Positions 1 through 11,814 of a stretch of 64,000 bases of DNA are shown piece after piece. Below the pieces are notes generated by a model, which was not told where the DNA came from, ran no database searches, and was given only the letters and a program-made list of their open reading frames with translations. This DNA comes from Mycolicibacterium hodleri. GTDB taxonomy: Bacteria; Actinomycetota; Actinomycetes; Mycobacteriales; Mycobacteriaceae. The DNA lies in contig NZ_JACKTL010000036.1 in assembly GCF_025822245.1 (NCBI RefSeq), forward strand, positions 124,285 to 188,284. Direction: 5' to 3'. Numbering within the stretch: position 1 is the stretch's first letter; each line of letters begins with the position of its first letter. Both the position numbers and the translations under genes were made by a program.

Positions 1-41
1 CAATCGTAGCGGGGCCGCCGCCATTCAGGACACCGTGGAGG

Positions 42-2932
<2,891 letters not shown>

Positions 2933-2981
2933 GGGCAGCCTTTCGTAGTTGGGTCGACGCGGGAGGGTTCGAGAAACGAAT

Positions 2982-3920
2982 CTAGCCGGTGATCAGTCGC
3001 CGCAGCTCGGTGAGCCACGGCACCGCGAGCGCCACGGTGGGCACGACGAGCAGCGCCGCCGCGGTGACGTAGGCCGCGACGGCGAGGGGAACGCTGTTGG
3101 GCTTTCCGCAGAGCCGGCGTACCCGGGTCACGGTGTGAGGCCCGCCCGCGGCGAGCGCGCCGGACGGTGCTCGGCACGATGCGCAGGCCACCAGTGCCCT
3201 GGCCAGCGGTGTCGGACCGGCGGTCCGGACTGCGGCGTCGTCGGCGAGCAGTTCGATCAGCAGGCGGACGGCGTCGAGCGCGTTGGCGCTGCGGACGAAC
3301 CGGGGGAACGCGGCGTGGACGGCGGTGAACATCTCGAGCACCAGGTCGTGACGGGCTCGCAGGTGTGCGTGTTCGTGGCTGAGGATGGCCGACATCTCGG
3401 CGTCGGACAGGGCGATGAGCGTGCCCTCGCTGACCACGACCCGACTGCGGACGCCGGGCAGGCAGTACGCCAGCGGCTGCGCGACGTCGAGGATGCGCAG
3501 TCCGTGGGACCGGCGCAGCGACGGATCGTGGCACCTGCCGACGAGGTCGACCACCATTCGGTGGTGGGCTCGCCGGCGCCGGGTGGCGATCGCGACCTGC
3601 ACGACGGCGACGACGAGGCGGGCGCCGATCAGCAGGGTGATCGCGAAGACCACGACGTAGAGCACCCACAGCGGCCAACCGAGGACGGCGATTTCGCTGG
3701 TGATCGTCGCGGTGGGTCGACCGTCTGGACCTGGGACGAAGAGTCTGCTCGCGATCGCGATGCCGGCGCTGAAGGCGGACAACACCGCGGCCAGCGCGAC
3801 CGACTGCCACAGCACCACGGCGGCCCGGGGTGCGCGCAACGGCCACGACGAGCGCGCCAACAACGCTGGCACTGGTCCTATGAGGAGCAGCGCGACTGCG
3901 GCGAAGGCCAGCGCGGACAC
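2982..3920 (-). CDS. blaR: M56 family peptidase, BlaR-like, without penicillin sensor
   Basis: 312 aa integral membrane metallopeptidase of the M56/BlaR1 family. N-terminal membrane segments lie near residues 5-22, 35-60 and 80-110. A cytosolic zinc protease loop contains HEHAH at about 182-186, and a last hydrophobic helix lies near 278-298. Staphylococcal BlaR1 is about twice as long and has an extracellular beta-lactam sensor domain; that domain is absent here, as in mycobacterial Rv1845c. The likely role is cleavage of the adjacent BlaI repressor in response to a signal, but the sensor input is unknown. GTG start; it lies 14 bp downstream of blaI, forming a two-gene operon. Confidence 0.85.
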   Translation of the reverse strand: MSALAFAAVALLLIGPVPALLARSSWPLRAPRAAVVLWQSVALAAVLSAFSAGIAIASRLFVPGPDGRPTATITSEIAVLGWPLWVLYVVVFAITLLIGARLVVAVVQVAIATRRRRAHHRMVVDLVGRCHDPSLRRSHGLRILDVAQPLAYCLPGVRSRVVVSEGTLIALSDAEMSAILSHEHAHLRARHDLVLEMFTAVHAAFPRFVRSANALDAVRLLIELLADDAAVRTAGPTPLARALVACASCRAPSGALAAGGPHTVTRVRRLCGKPNSVPLAVAAYVTAAALLVVPTVALAVPWLTELRRLITG

Positions 3921-3934
3921 ACTGTCAGTGTCCC

Positions 3935-4351
3935 TCAGGCGGTACCCGGATTGCCAGCGGCCGGGCCAGAACCATCCTTGGCCTCCAGTTCGGCCAGGGC
4001 GCGTCGCAACGCGGCGGCCTCGTCGGCCCCCACCCGCTCGACGAAGTGGACCAGCGCAGCCTGTCTGCTGCCGGAGTCCGAGGCCTGGTCGAGGGCGTCG
4101 ACCATGAGGCCGGCGACCAGCTCGTCGCGGCCGTGGGTCGGTGCGTAGCGGTGTGCTCTGTCGTCGCGGTGCTGCACGACGAGGTTCTTCTTGGCGAGGC
4201 GCTGGAGGACGGTCATGATCGTCGTGTAGGCCAGGTCTCGCCGTGCCGCCAGTGCTTCGTGCACCTGGCGGACGGTCTGGGGTTCGCGCGAGGACCAGAG
4301 GTGATCCATCACTTCGCGTTCGAGTTCCCCGAGTCGCGTCTGTTTGGCCAT
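3935..4351 (-). CDS. blaI: BlaI/MecI family transcriptional repressor
   Basis: 138 aa winged-helix repressor. The N-terminal domain (about residues 5-80) contains the helix-turn-helix VRQVHEALAARRDLAYTTIM and the wing LVVQHRDDRAHRYAP. The C-terminal helices (about 85-125) are the dimerisation region. Family members repress beta-lactamase and, in M. tuberculosis, also respiratory genes, and are removed by proteolysis through BlaR. ATG start at 4351. An imperfect inverted repeat upstream (4397-4413) fits an autoregulatory operator. It is divergent from the iron-regulated gene at 4522, sharing a 170-bp control region. Confidence 0.92.
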   Translation of the reverse strand: MAKQTRLGELEREVMDHLWSSREPQTVRQVHEALAARRDLAYTTIMTVLQRLAKKNLVVQHRDDRAHRYAPTHGRDELVAGLMVDALDQASDSGSRQAALVHFVERVGADEAAALRRALAELEAKDGSGPAAGNPGTA

Positions 4352-4396
4352 GTTTCGTTCACTCTCCTGAGCAATGGAATCAGGGTACTACGCGCT

Positions 4397-4413
4397 TACT
4401 ACCGTGTGTCGTA
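4397..4413. promoter_or_regulatory. Putative BlaI operator
   Basis: TACTAC-N5-GTCGTA, an inverted repeat with 5 of 6 arm positions complementary, 46 bp upstream of blaI. Arm size and position resemble BlaI/MecI operators. A further TACTAC half-site lies at about 4386-4391. Inferred by position and symmetry only. Confidence 0.5.
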
Positions 4414-4487
4414 TGAGTCGTGGGGCGGCGCTGCCCGCACGGCCTGTGAGTCGAGTCACGAAGGGTTTCCCTGCTCGTTAGCCCCAC

Positions 4488-4506
4488 TATAGTAAGGCTA
4501 ACCTAA
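4488..4506. promoter_or_regulatory. IdeR iron box overlapping a -10 element
   Basis: The 19-mer TATAGTAAGGCTAACCTAA matches the mycobacterial IdeR consensus TTAGGTTAGSCTAACCTAA at 15 of 19 positions, with a perfect right half. TATAGT at its left end is a plausible -10, so IdeR-Fe binding would block transcription of the gene at 4522. Its ribosome-binding site AGGAGG starts 5 nt further on. Confidence 0.75.
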
Positions 4507-4521
4507 CTGCAGGAGGTGCCC

Positions 4522-5286
4522 ATGACAGTCGTGATAGACGATCCACTCATCGCACGGATGGCGATCGACCGGCCGCTGCCCCTTCACGAGTCCAGCCGGC
4601 GTCTGCGCGAGCTCTACCCCGAGTGTCCGCGCGTGTACGGCGTCGCCGTCATGGGCGACCTGTCCCGGCGGCGATGGTGGCCGTTGACCGACGCGCTGGC
4701 CACTGATCGGCTGCAGGCGATGTTCGAGGCGGCGGCTGCCGAGACCGACAACTGCGTCGCCGTCGCCCAGCAGCTCGCCGCGACGCTGGCACACGTGGTC
4801 ATCGGGCGCGTGGTTCCGCTGCTGGTGCTCGAGGGCAGGGCCTGGGACACCGGGCTGGAGAACCTCTGGGTGCACGTGGACTCCGAGGGCGCCATCGACT
4901 GGGTCGGCGTCGTCGACCCCACACTGCGGGCCCTGCCCGACGACGCGCACTTCCGCGCCGGTGCGGGAAACCCTGGCGACCGGATCGTCGCGCTTCCCAA
5001 CGAGGCGGCGCTGACGACGTGGGTGGCACATCGGAGCCACCGATCGCTCGGGCCGCTGTTCGACAAGCTCGTGCAGGTCAGTGGCGGAGCCATGTCGACG
5101 GCCGCGATGTGGCACGTCGTCGGTACCGCCGTCGTGAGCGCGGCCACCCAGGTCCCGTTGCTCGCCGGTTCGAGCGAGCTGACGAGCATGCGGCGCGGGC
5201 AGGCCGTCCTCGACGCACTCGTCGGCTTCGGCGCTCCCGTCCGGGGCGTCCGTCGGACGTGCGCGGGGAAGGCCTTGCTAAATTAG
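4522..5286 (+). CDS. Iron-regulated FhuF/IucC-like protein, possible ferric-siderophore reductase
   Basis: 254 aa soluble protein with the general look of the FhuF/IucA-IucC C-terminal fold (alternating helices, a central Val/Leu-rich segment, and a final conserved Arg-Arg-x-Cys). FhuF enzymes bind a 2Fe-2S cluster through four C-terminal cysteines and reduce ferric siderophores. Here only one terminal Cys is seen (RRTCAGKALLN), so the canonical cluster motif is missing or cut off. I chose ATG 4522 because AGGAGG lies 5 nt upstream; GTG 4516 overlaps that site. The IdeR box directly upstream strongly implies iron repression. Function is therefore iron-related by regulation but catalytically uncertain. 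Confidence 0.6.
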   Translation: MTVVIDDPLIARMAIDRPLPLHESSRRLRELYPECPRVYGVAVMGDLSRRRWWPLTDALATDRLQAMFEAAAAETDNCVAVAQQLAATLAHVVIGRVVPLLVLEGRAWDTGLENLWVHVDSEGAIDWVGVVDPTLRALPDDAHFRAGAGNPGDRIVALPNEAALTTWVAHRSHRSLGPLFDKLVQVSGGAMSTAAMWHVVGTAVVSAATQVPLLAGSSELTSMRRGQAVLDALVGFGAPVRGVRRTCAGKALLN

Positions 5287-5301
5287 GGCAGCCTTGCCTA
5301 T
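5283..5301. promoter_or_regulatory. Second, weaker IdeR-like box
   Basis: TTAGGGCAGCCTTGCCTAT matches the IdeR consensus at 14 of 19 positions (degenerate S counted as a match). It overlaps the stop codon of the iron-regulated gene and lies 180 bp upstream of the thioesterase start, before a strong hairpin. What it would control is unclear. Confidence 0.3.
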
Positions 5302-5387
5302 GCTCATGGCACGCTCGACGACAACTTCACACGACCACCGGACCGCCGCGGAATCCTGAGGGCTGCAGAGATCCCCGGTCCATTCGA

Positions 5388-5426
5388 GGGTGGGCCCCGC
5401 ACACGTCACGTGTGCGGGGCCCACCC
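5388..5426 (+). terminator. Perfect 19-bp hairpin, likely terminator
   Basis: Two perfectly complementary 19-nt arms (5388-5406 and 5408-5426) with one central base, very GC-rich, followed by GTTTTACC. It sits between the iron-regulated gene and the thioesterase and probably ends the first transcript. Confidence 0.75.
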
Positions 5427-5480
5427 GTTTTACCGGGGTGTGTTTCCCCGCGGCACTCCGAGCGTGTAGACAATTCCCTT

Positions 5481-5891
5481 GTGACGACTTGGATGCCCAA
5501 CGGCGTGGGTGGCGGATTCGACGACGAGATCGGCCTCACCTACTTGGACGTGACGCCCGACGGTGCCAAGGCGCAGCTGACCATCGACGCCAGGCACCTC
5601 CAGCCGCACGGCATCGTGCACGGCGGGGTCTACTGCGCCATCGTCGAAAGCGTCGCCAGCGTCTCGGCGGCCACGTGGCTGCAGGCCAAGGGCGCCGGAA
5701 GCAACGTCGTCGGGGTGAACAACAACACCGACTTCCTGCGCGCGATCACCGCGGGCATGGTCACCGCGGTGTCCACGCCAATCCACCGCGGTCGCCGGCA
5801 ACAGATCTGGCTCATCGAGATCACCGACACCAACGACAAGCTGGTCGCCCGCGGCCAGGTACGTCTGCAGAACCTGCCCAACGAGGCCTGA
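5481..5891 (+). CDS. PaaI family hotdog-fold thioesterase
   Basis: 136 aa single-domain hotdog protein, matching the size and position of Rv1847. The active-site helix region HGIVHGGVYCAIVES carries the family HGG motif, and NNNTDFLRA and the following strands complete the fold. Family members hydrolyse acyl- or aryl-CoA thioesters in the cytosol; the substrate here is not known. Start taken as GTG 5481, although ATG 5493 is possible. It lies 60 bp before ureA and may be read with the urease operon, but has no obvious mechanistic link to urease. Confidence 0.85.
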   Translation: MTTWMPNGVGGGFDDEIGLTYLDVTPDGAKAQLTIDARHLQPHGIVHGGVYCAIVESVASVSAATWLQAKGAGSNVVGVNNNTDFLRAITAGMVTAVSTPIHRGRRQQIWLIEITDTNDKLVARGQVRLQNLPNEA

Positions 5892-5951
5892 CCGCCGGAG
5901 CATTCGCGCGTGCGCTGCTGAGTGCGGCCCGCCGTGGCAGGATCGCGACCT

Positions 5952-6254
5952 ATGCGTCTGTCACCGCACGAGCAGGATCGACTGCTCGTCTCCTATGCGG
6001 CCGAACTCGCCCGCCGCCGTCAGGCCCGCGGCCTGCGGCTGAACCACCCCGAAGCGGTCGCACTGATCACCGACCACATCCTCGAGGGCGCCCGCGACGG
6101 TCGCACCGTCGCCGAGCTGATGAACAGCGGGCGCGAGGTGCTCAGCCGTGACGACGTGATGGAGGGCGTGCCCGAGATGCTCGACGACGTCCAGGCCGAG
6201 GCGACCTTTCCGGACGGCACCAAGCTCGTCACCGTCCATCACCCGATCTCCTGA
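5952..6254 (+). CDS. ureA: Urease gamma subunit
   Basis: 100 aa, the standard size for a separate bacterial UreA. It contains the conserved [10 protein letters not shown] and [12 protein letters not shown] segments and ends in the typical [14 protein letters not shown]. Start placed at ATG 5952 (MRLSPHEQ), which matches family length; an upstream in-frame start would add a non-conserved extension. It is the first gene of ureABCFGD, all on the plus strand with short gaps or overlaps. The subunit forms part of the cytosolic nickel urease that hydrolyses urea to ammonia and carbamate. Confidence 0.97.
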   Translation: MRLSPHEQDRLLVSYAAELARRRQARGLRLNHPEAVALITDHILEGARDGRTVAELMNSGREVLSRDDVMEGVPEMLDDVQAEATFPDGTKLVTVHHPIS

Positions 6255-6263
6255 GGTGAGCCG

Positions 6264-6575
6264 ATGATTCCTGGAGAAATCGTCTTCGGCGACGGCGACA
6301 TCGCGATCAACGACGGTGCCGAGCGCCTCGAGATGGCGATAGTCAACACCGGCGACCGGCCCGTGCAGGTCGGCAGCCACGTCCATCTGCCGCAAGCCAA
6401 CGCCGCGCTGGAGTTCGACCGCGACGCCGCCCACGGCCACCGTCTCGACATCCCGGCAGGCACGGCGGTGCGCTTCGAACCCGGTATCGCCCAAGACGTT
6501 TCGCTGGTGCCGCTCAGTGGCAGTCGCGAGGTCCACGGATTGTCCCTGAACCCGCCAGGAAGGCTGGATACGTGA
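6264..6575 (+). CDS. ureB: Urease beta subunit
   Basis: 103 aa Ure[17 protein letters not shown] at the N terminus and the segment [18 protein letters not shown] are family hallmarks; the Phe-Glu-Pro-Gly stretch near residue 80 is also conserved. It packs on UreC in the urease core. It starts 9 nt after ureA, and its TGA is overlapped by the GTG of ureC, showing translational coupling. Length is normal. Confidence 0.97.
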   Translation: MIPGEIVFGDGDIAINDGAERLEMAIVNTGDRPVQVGSHVHLPQANAALEFDRDAAHGHRLDIPAGTAVRFEPGIAQDVSLVPLSGSREVHGLSLNPPGRLDT

Positions 6576-8293
6576 GCGATCTGTCGCGGAGTCGCTACGC
6601 CGCCCTCTTCGGCCCCACCACGGGGGACCGGATCCGGCTGGCCGACACCGACCTGTTCATCGAGATCACCGAGGACCGCAGCGGCGGTCCCGGGCGAGCC
6701 GGCGACGAAGCGGTGTTCGGCGGGGGCAAGGTGCTCCGGGAATCCATGGGCCAGTCCAGGGCCACCAGGGCCGACGGGGCGCCCGACACCGTCATCACCG
6801 GCGCGGTGATCGTCGACTACTGGGGAATCATCAAGGCAGACGTCGGGATTCGCGACGGCCGCATCACCGCCATCGGCAAGGCCGGCAACCCGGACATCAT
6901 GTCCGGCGTGCACCCGGACCTGGTGGTGGGACCGTCCACCGAGATCATCGCGGGCAACGGTCGCATCCTCACCGCGGGCGCGATCGACTGTCACGTGCAC
7001 CTGATTTGCCCGCAGATCATGGAGGAGGCCCTTGGCGGCGGCATCACCACGATCGTCGCCGGTGGCACCGGCCCCGCGGAGGGCAGCAAGGCCACTACGG
7101 TCACCCCGGGCTCCTGGCACCTGGCCCGCATGTTGGAGGCGCTCGACCACTGGCCGCTGAACGTGCTGCTCCTTGGCAAGGGGAACACCGTCAGCGCCGA
7201 GTCGATGTGGGAGCAATTGCGCGGCGGCGCAGCCGGATTCAAGCTACACGAGGACTGGGGCACCACACCCGCCGCCATCGACGCCTGCCTGACCGTCGCC
7301 GACGCCGCGGGAGTGCAGGTCAACCTGCACTCCGACACCCTCAACGAAGCGGGCTTCGTCGAGGACACGCTGGCGGCGATCAACGGTCGCGCCATCCACG
7401 CCTATCACACCGAGGGTGCCGGCGGCGGGCACGCTCCCGACATCATCACGGTGGTCTCCCACGCCAACGTGCTGCCCAGTTCCACCAACCCGACGCGGCC
7501 GCACACCGTCAACACCCTCGACGAGCACCTCGACATGCTCATGGTGTGCCACCACCTGAACCCAAGCGTGCCAGAGGATCTCGCGTTCGCCGAGAGCCGG
7601 ATCCGGCCGTCGACGATCGCTGCGGAGGACCTGCTGCACGACATCGGGGCGATCTCGATGATCGGCAGTGACGCCCAGGCCATGGGCCGCATCGGCGAGG
7701 TGGTGCTGCGCACCTGGCAGACGGCGCACGTGATGAAGAAGCGCCGCGGGGCGTTGGAGGGAGACGGTGCGGCCGACAACAACCGGGTCCGCCGCTACGT
7801 GGCGAAGTACACGATCTGCCCGGCGGTTGCCCACGGCGTCGACCACGAGATCGGCTCCGTCGAAGTCGGCAAGCTCGCCGACCTGGTGCTGTGGGAGCCG
7901 GCCTTCTTCGGGGTCCGGCCACACGCCGTCGTCAAGGGCGGCATGATCGCGTGGGCGGCGATGGGCGACGCCAACGCGTCGATCCCGACCCCCCAGCCCG
8001 TGTTGCCCCGACCGATGTTCGGTGCCTCACCCGCGGCGGCCGCCGCCACGTCGGTGCACTTCGTCGCACCCCAGGCCGTGGACGACGGCCTCGCCGACCG
8101 ACTCGCCGTCAACCGGCGGCTCGTCCCCGTGCGCGACGTGCGGAAGGTGGGCAAGGCCGACATGCCGCTGAACGACGCACTGCCGCGCATCGAGGTCGAC
8201 CCCGACACGTTCACCGTGACGATCGACGGTGACGTCTGGGCCGAGCAGCCTGCGGTGGAACTGCCGATGGCGCAGAGATACTTCCTGTTCTGA
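6572..8293 (+). CDS. ureC: Urease alpha (catalytic) subunit
   Basis: 573 aa amidohydrolase, full length. Nickel ligands and catalytic residues are visible: [10 protein letters not shown] (first His pair), GFKLHEDWG with the Lys that is carbamylated to bridge the two nickels, [22 protein letters not shown], and the flap MVCHHLN with the active-site His. GTG start at 6572 overlaps ureB by 4 nt. It hydrolyses urea, supplying ammonia for nitrogen assimilation and acid resistance. All expected active-site residues are present, so the enzyme should be functional given nickel and the accessory proteins encoded downstream. Confidence 0.98.
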   Translation: MSDLSRSRYAALFGPTTGDRIRLADTDLFIEITEDRSGGPGRAGDEAVFGGGKVLRESMGQSRATRADGAPDTVITGAVIVDYWGIIKADVGIRDGRITAIGKAGNPDIMSGVHPDLVVGPSTEIIAGNGRILTAGAIDCHVHLICPQIMEEALGGGITTIVAGGTGPAEGSKATTVTPGSWHLARMLEALDHWPLNVLLLGKGNTVSAESMWEQLRGGAAGFKLHEDWGTTPAAIDACLTVADAAGVQVNLHSDTLNEAGFVEDTLAAINGRAIHAYHTEGAGGGHAPDIITVVSHANVLPSSTNPTRPHTVNTLDEHLDMLMVCHHLNPSVPEDLAFAESRIRPSTIAAEDLLHDIGAISMIGSDAQAMGRIGEVVLRTWQTAHVMKKRRGALEGDGAADNNRVRRYVAKYTICPAVAHGVDHEIGSVEVGKLADLVLWEPAFFGVRPHAVVKGGMIAWAAMGDANASIPTPQPVLPRPMFGASPAAAAATSVHFVAPQAVDDGLADRLAVNRRLVPVRDVRKVGKADMPLNDALPRIEVDPDTFTVTIDGDVWAEQPAVELPMAQRYFLF

Positions 8294-8294
8294 G

Positions 8295-8930
8295 ATGTCG
8301 AACCTCTCCACCCTGCTGGTCCTAGCGGACTCCCGGCTGCCGACCGGTGGTCACGTCCACTCCGGTGGCGTCGAGGAGGCCGTCACCAGCGGGCTGGTGG
8401 TCGACCTGAGCACGCTCCGGGCCTTTCTGCGCCGCCGCATCCGCACCAGCGGACTGGTCACCGCGTCGGTGGCCGCCGCCGTGCACGGCGGCTCGCTGAG
8501 CCTGATGGCCGCCGATCTCGAAACAGACGCGCGCACACCGGCTCCCGCCGCCCGCAGGGCCTCGCGCGCCCAGGGCAGAGGCCTCGTCCGGCTGGCTCGC
8601 AAGGTGTGGCCCGACACTGACTGGGATGCCGTCGGCACCAGGCCACACCTGGGGGTCGCGGCTGGTGCCGTCGGCGCGGCCAGCGGACTGCTGCCCGAGC
8701 AGACGGCCACCTCGGTGGTCTACACGACGATGACCGGGTCGGCCACGGCCGCCCAGCGCCTGCTGGCACTCGACCCCGGTGACGTCGCGGCGCTCACCTT
8801 CGAGCTGTCCGCGCTGTGCGACCAGACCGCGGCCGACGCGTCGAAGGAACTCGCCGACCTGTCCGACCCCCTGCTCGACGTGCTCGCCCAGCGACACGCC
8901 GAGCGCGACCGCCCGTTGTTCGCTTCCTGA
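8295..8930 (+). CDS. ureF: Urease accessory protein UreF
   Basis: 211 aa all-helical accessory protein. The N-terminal [19 protein letters not shown] is the conserved UreF start region, and the central segment [23 protein letters not shown] follows. ATG 8295 is one base after the ureC stop and gives the expected family length. UreF binds apo-urease with UreD and gates GTP hydrolysis by UreG during nickel insertion. Position between ureC and ureG is the usual mycobacterial order. Confidence 0.95.
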   Translation: MSNLSTLLVLADSRLPTGGHVHSGGVEEAVTSGLVVDLSTLRAFLRRRIRTSGLVTASVAAAVHGGSLSLMAADLETDARTPAPAARRASRAQGRGLVRLARKVWPDTDWDAVGTRPHLGVAAGAVGAASGLLPEQTATSVVYTTMTGSATAAQRLLALDPGDVAALTFELSALCDQTAADASKELADLSDPLLDVLAQRHAERDRPLFAS

Positions 8931-8940
8931 AAGGCCCGCC

Positions 8941-9615
8941 ATGCCACCACATCTGCTCGACGGCGAACCCCACGGCCACGTCGAACGCCCCCGCCGCGTC
9001 CGCCACGAAGGTGAACCGCTGCGCATCGGCATCGGCGGCCCGGTGGGCTCCGGCAAGACCGCACTGGTGGCCGCCCTGTGCCGTCAGCTGCGCAACGAGC
9101 TGTCGCTCGCGGTGTTGACCAACGACATCTACACCACCGAGGACGCCGACTTCTTGCGCCGCAACGCCGTCCTGCCCGACGAGCGGATCGCCGCCGTGCA
9201 GACCGGCGGCTGCCCGCACACCGCGATCCGCGACGACATCACCGCCAACCTCGACGCGATCGACGACCTGATCGCCGGAAACCCGCGACTCGACCTGATC
9301 CTCGTCGAATCGGGTGGCGACAACCTGACCGCCACCTTCTCCTCGGGCCTGGTGGACGTGCAGATCTTCGTGATCGACGTGGCGGGCGGGGACAAGGTGC
9401 CCCGCAAGGGCGGCCCCGGCGTGACGTTCTCGGATCTGTTGGTGATCAACAAGACCGACCTGGCGCCCATGGTCGGCGCCGACCTCGACGTGATGCGCCG
9501 TGACGCGGCGACGGTCCGTGGCGACCGTCCGTTCGTGTTGATCTCGCTGACCGAGGACCCGGCGGCGACGCTGGTGCTGGACTGGGTGCGGCAGCAACTG
9601 CGCGTGCCGGTCTAA
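8941..9615 (+). CDS. ureG: Urease accessory GTPase UreG
   Basis: 224 aa SIMIBI-class GTPase. P-loop [12 protein letters not shown] lies near residues 29-40; the metal-binding motif [12 protein letters not shown] follows, and [13 protein letters not shown] and NKTDLAP are the switch and guanine-specificity motifs. A His-containing N-terminal extension ([15 protein letters not shown]) may bind nickel. UreG delivers nickel to urease in a GTP-dependent complex with UreD and UreF. It starts 10 nt after ureF with GAAAGG upstream. Confidence 0.97.
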   Translation: MPPHLLDGEPHGHVERPRRVRHEGEPLRIGIGGPVGSGKTALVAALCRQLRNELSLAVLTNDIYTTEDADFLRRNAVLPDERIAAVQTGGCPHTAIRDDITANLDAIDDLIAGNPRLDLILVESGGDNLTATFSSGLVDVQIFVIDVAGGDKVPRKGGPGVTFSDLLVINKTDLAPMVGADLDVMRRDAATVRGDRPFVLISLTEDPAATLVLDWVRQQLRVPV

Positions 9616-9619
9616 GCGG

Positions 9620-10246
9620 ATGCTCTCGGAGGTCCTGATCGTCGCGTCTGCCGGCCGCGCACCACGCATCGAGTGCGCGGGTGGCGTGGCGGGCCGGCGC
9701 ACCGACGCCGACACGGTCCACCTCGTCTCGGCCGCGGCGACGCCGCTGGGTGGGGACACGATCAGGTATCGGGTCGTCGTCGAACGCGGCGCGGTGCTCC
9801 GAGTGCGCAGTGCCGCGGCGACGATGGCGATGCCGGGCCCGGTCACCATGGAGAGCAGGGCGGTGTGGGAGCTCGAGGTCGACGGGCTCCTCGACCTGGA
9901 TCCGCAGCCCACCATCGTGGCGGGGGAGGCCCGGCACGTGACGACGACCCGGTTGGCGCTCGGCGACGGCGGCGGTGTGCGGCTACGCGAGCGCGTGCAG
10001 ATCGGCAGATCCCACGAGCGTCAGGGCTTCTGGTCGGGCGCGGTGCACGCAGACGTCGGCGGCGCGCCGTTGCTCCGGCATCGCGTCGAGATCGGCGCCG
10101 GCGCGGTGACCGACGACGATCTCGGCGCACCGCGGGCGTGCGTCAGCGAATTGCGTTATCCCGAACCGGCTTTCGCCGGGGCGGGCACGATGCTCGAGCT
10201 CGCCGCCGGCGGTTGCCTGGCGACCTGGCAGGGCGAGCGACTCTAG
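9620..10246 (+). CDS. ureD: Urease accessory protein UreD
   Basis: 208 aa, the short mycobacterial form of UreD/UreH. The conserved segments HLVSAAATPLGGDTIRYRV and the central AGEARHVTTTRLALGDGGGVRLRER fit the family. UreD is the scaffold that binds the urease apoprotein and conducts nickel from UreG. It is the last gene of the operon, 4 nt after ureG, and converges with ndh 52 bp downstream. Confidence 0.92.
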   Translation: MLSEVLIVASAGRAPRIECAGGVAGRRTDADTVHLVSAAATPLGGDTIRYRVVVERGAVLRVRSAAATMAMPGPVTMESRAVWELEVDGLLDLDPQPTIVAGEARHVTTTRLALGDGGGVRLRERVQIGRSHERQGFWSGAVHADVGGAPLLRHRVEIGAGAVTDDDLGAPRACVSELRYPEPAFAGAGTMLELAAGGCLATWQGERL

Positions 10247-10298
10247 CCGCCCGCCCACCGGGTCGATTCCCCGGTCGCTGCGCTCCCGCCCGCCGGGA

Positions 10299-11684
10299 TC
10301 AGCTCGCAGCCTTCTCCGTCTCGCGCAGCGACGCGGCCATGTCCTCGAGTTGCTCGATGCGCGTTCGTGCGTAGGCCTGCTGCTCGGTGATGGTCAGCTG
10401 ACCCCGCTCGCGGCTGAGGAACGTCACCGCCCACGACAACAGCGTCGCGACCTTCGTCTTGAACCCGACCAGGTAGATCAGGTGCAGCCCCAACCATGCC
10501 AGCCACGCGATGAACCCGCCGAATTCGAGCTTTCCGACCTGGGCGACCGCGTTGTACTTCGACACCGTGGCCATCGAGCCCTTGTCGAAGTAGCTGAACG
10601 GCTCGCGCGGCTTGGGAATGGTGCCGTGCTCGCGTGCCTTGGCCTCGTTCTGGATGATCTTCGAGACGTACTTGGCACCCTGGATGGCACCCTGGGCCAT
10701 GCCCGGTACGCCCTCGACGAACGCCATGTCGCCGATCACGAAGACGTTCGGGTGACCCGGAATCGACAGATCTGGCAGCACCTTCACGCGGCCGGCGCGG
10801 TCGATCTCGGTCTCCGACTGCTCGGCGAGGTCGCGGCCCAGGGGACTGGCCTGCACACCGGCGGACCACACCTTGCAGGCCGCCTCGATGCGCCGGATGG
10901 TGCCGTCGGCGTCCTTGACGGTGATGCCGTTGCGGTCGACGTCGGTGACCATCGCGTTGAGCTGGACCTCGACGCCCATCTTCTCCAGGCGCGCCTGGGC
11001 CTTCAGGCCCAGCTTCTTGCCCATCGGAGGCAGCACCGCGGGTGCCGCGTCCAGCAGGATCACGTGGGCCTCGGTGGGATCGATGTGGCGGAAGCTGCCC
11101 TTGAGCGTCTGGTCGGCCAGTTCCTGGATCTGCCCGGCCATCTCGACACCGGTCGGACCCGCCCCGACGACGACGAAGGTCAGCAGCTTCTTGCGGCGTT
11201 CGGGGTCGCTCGACCGTTCGGCCTGTTCGAAGGCGCCGAGGATGCGTCCGCGCAGCTCCAGCGCGTCGTCGATCGACTTCATGCCCGGCGCGAACTCGGC
11301 GAAGTGGTCGTTGCCGAAGTAGGACTGCCCTGCGCCGGCCGCGATGACGAGGCTGTCGTAGGGAGTGACGTAGTCGTGCCCCAGCAGCTCGGAGGTCACG
11401 GTCTTGTTGGCGAGGTCGACGTGGGTGACGTCGCCGAGTAGGACCTGGGCGTTCTCCTGCTTGCGCAGGATCAACCGGGTGGGCGGGGCGATCTCGCCCT
11501 CGGAGATGATGCCGGTGGCCACCTGGTACAGCAGCGGCTGGAACAGGTGGTGTGTCGTACGCGCGATCAGCTTGATGTCCACGTCGGCCCTCTTGAGCTT
11601 CTGGGCGGTGTTGAGACCGCCGAAGCCAGATCCGATGATGACGACCTTATGCCGATCCGTTGCCGTAGCTCCGGGGTGGCTCAT
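10299..11684 (-). CDS. ndh: Type II NADH dehydrogenase
   Basis: 461 aa two-dinucleotide-domain flavoprotein. FAD-binding VIIGSGFGGLNTAQ is near residues 14-27, NADH-binding VVVGAGPTGVEMAGQI near 168-183, and VFVIGDMA near 310. A C-terminal amphipathic region (WLAWLGLHLIYLVGF) provides the peripheral membrane anchor. It oxidises NADH and reduces menaquinone without proton pumping, the main NADH oxidase of mycobacteria. ATG at 11684 follows GAGGAG by about 6 nt. A hairpin upstream isolates it from the LLM gene. Confidence 0.96.
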   Translation of the reverse strand: MSHPGATATDRHKVVIIGSGFGGLNTAQKLKRADVDIKLIARTTHHLFQPLLYQVATGIISEGEIAPPTRLILRKQENAQVLLGDVTHVDLANKTVTSELLGHDYVTPYDSLVIAAGAGQSYFGNDHFAEFAPGMKSIDDALELRGRILGAFEQAERSSDPERRKKLLTFVVVGAGPTGVEMAGQIQELADQTLKGSFRHIDPTEAHVILLDAAPAVLPPMGKKLGLKAQARLEKMGVEVQLNAMVTDVDRNGITVKDADGTIRRIEAACKVWSAGVQASPLGRDLAEQSETEIDRAGRVKVLPDLSIPGHPNVFVIGDMAFVEGVPGMAQGAIQGAKYVSKIIQNEAKAREHGTIPKPREPFSYFDKGSMATVSKYNAVAQVGKLEFGGFIAWLAWLGLHLIYLVGFKTKVATLLSWAVTFLSRERGQLTITEQQAYARTRIEQLEDMAASLRETEKAAS

Positions 11685-11742
11685 TGCTGCTCCTCGCGTG
11701 CGAAAACCTGTCCAGTACGACTACTAGGTTAGTCGGACACGT

Positions 11743-11782
11743 TCCCCGGAGTGCGGTGAGATGACCCACCGCACTCCGGGGA
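11743..11782 (-). terminator. Strong hairpin, terminator of the LLM oxidoreductase gene
   Basis: Perfect 16-bp arms (11743-11758 and 11767-11782) around an 8-nt loop, downstream of the leftward LLM gene stop and upstream of ndh. No long T tract, as is usual in mycobacteria. Confidence 0.75.
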
Positions 11783-11814
11783 CACCCGAGGTCTTCGCGC
11801 CGGACCCCTGCCGT

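Noticed and set aside
5306-5359. 18-codon frame starting ATG after the iron-regulated gene
   Set aside because: Too short, no ribosome-binding site, no supporting feature beyond the weak nearby iron-like box.
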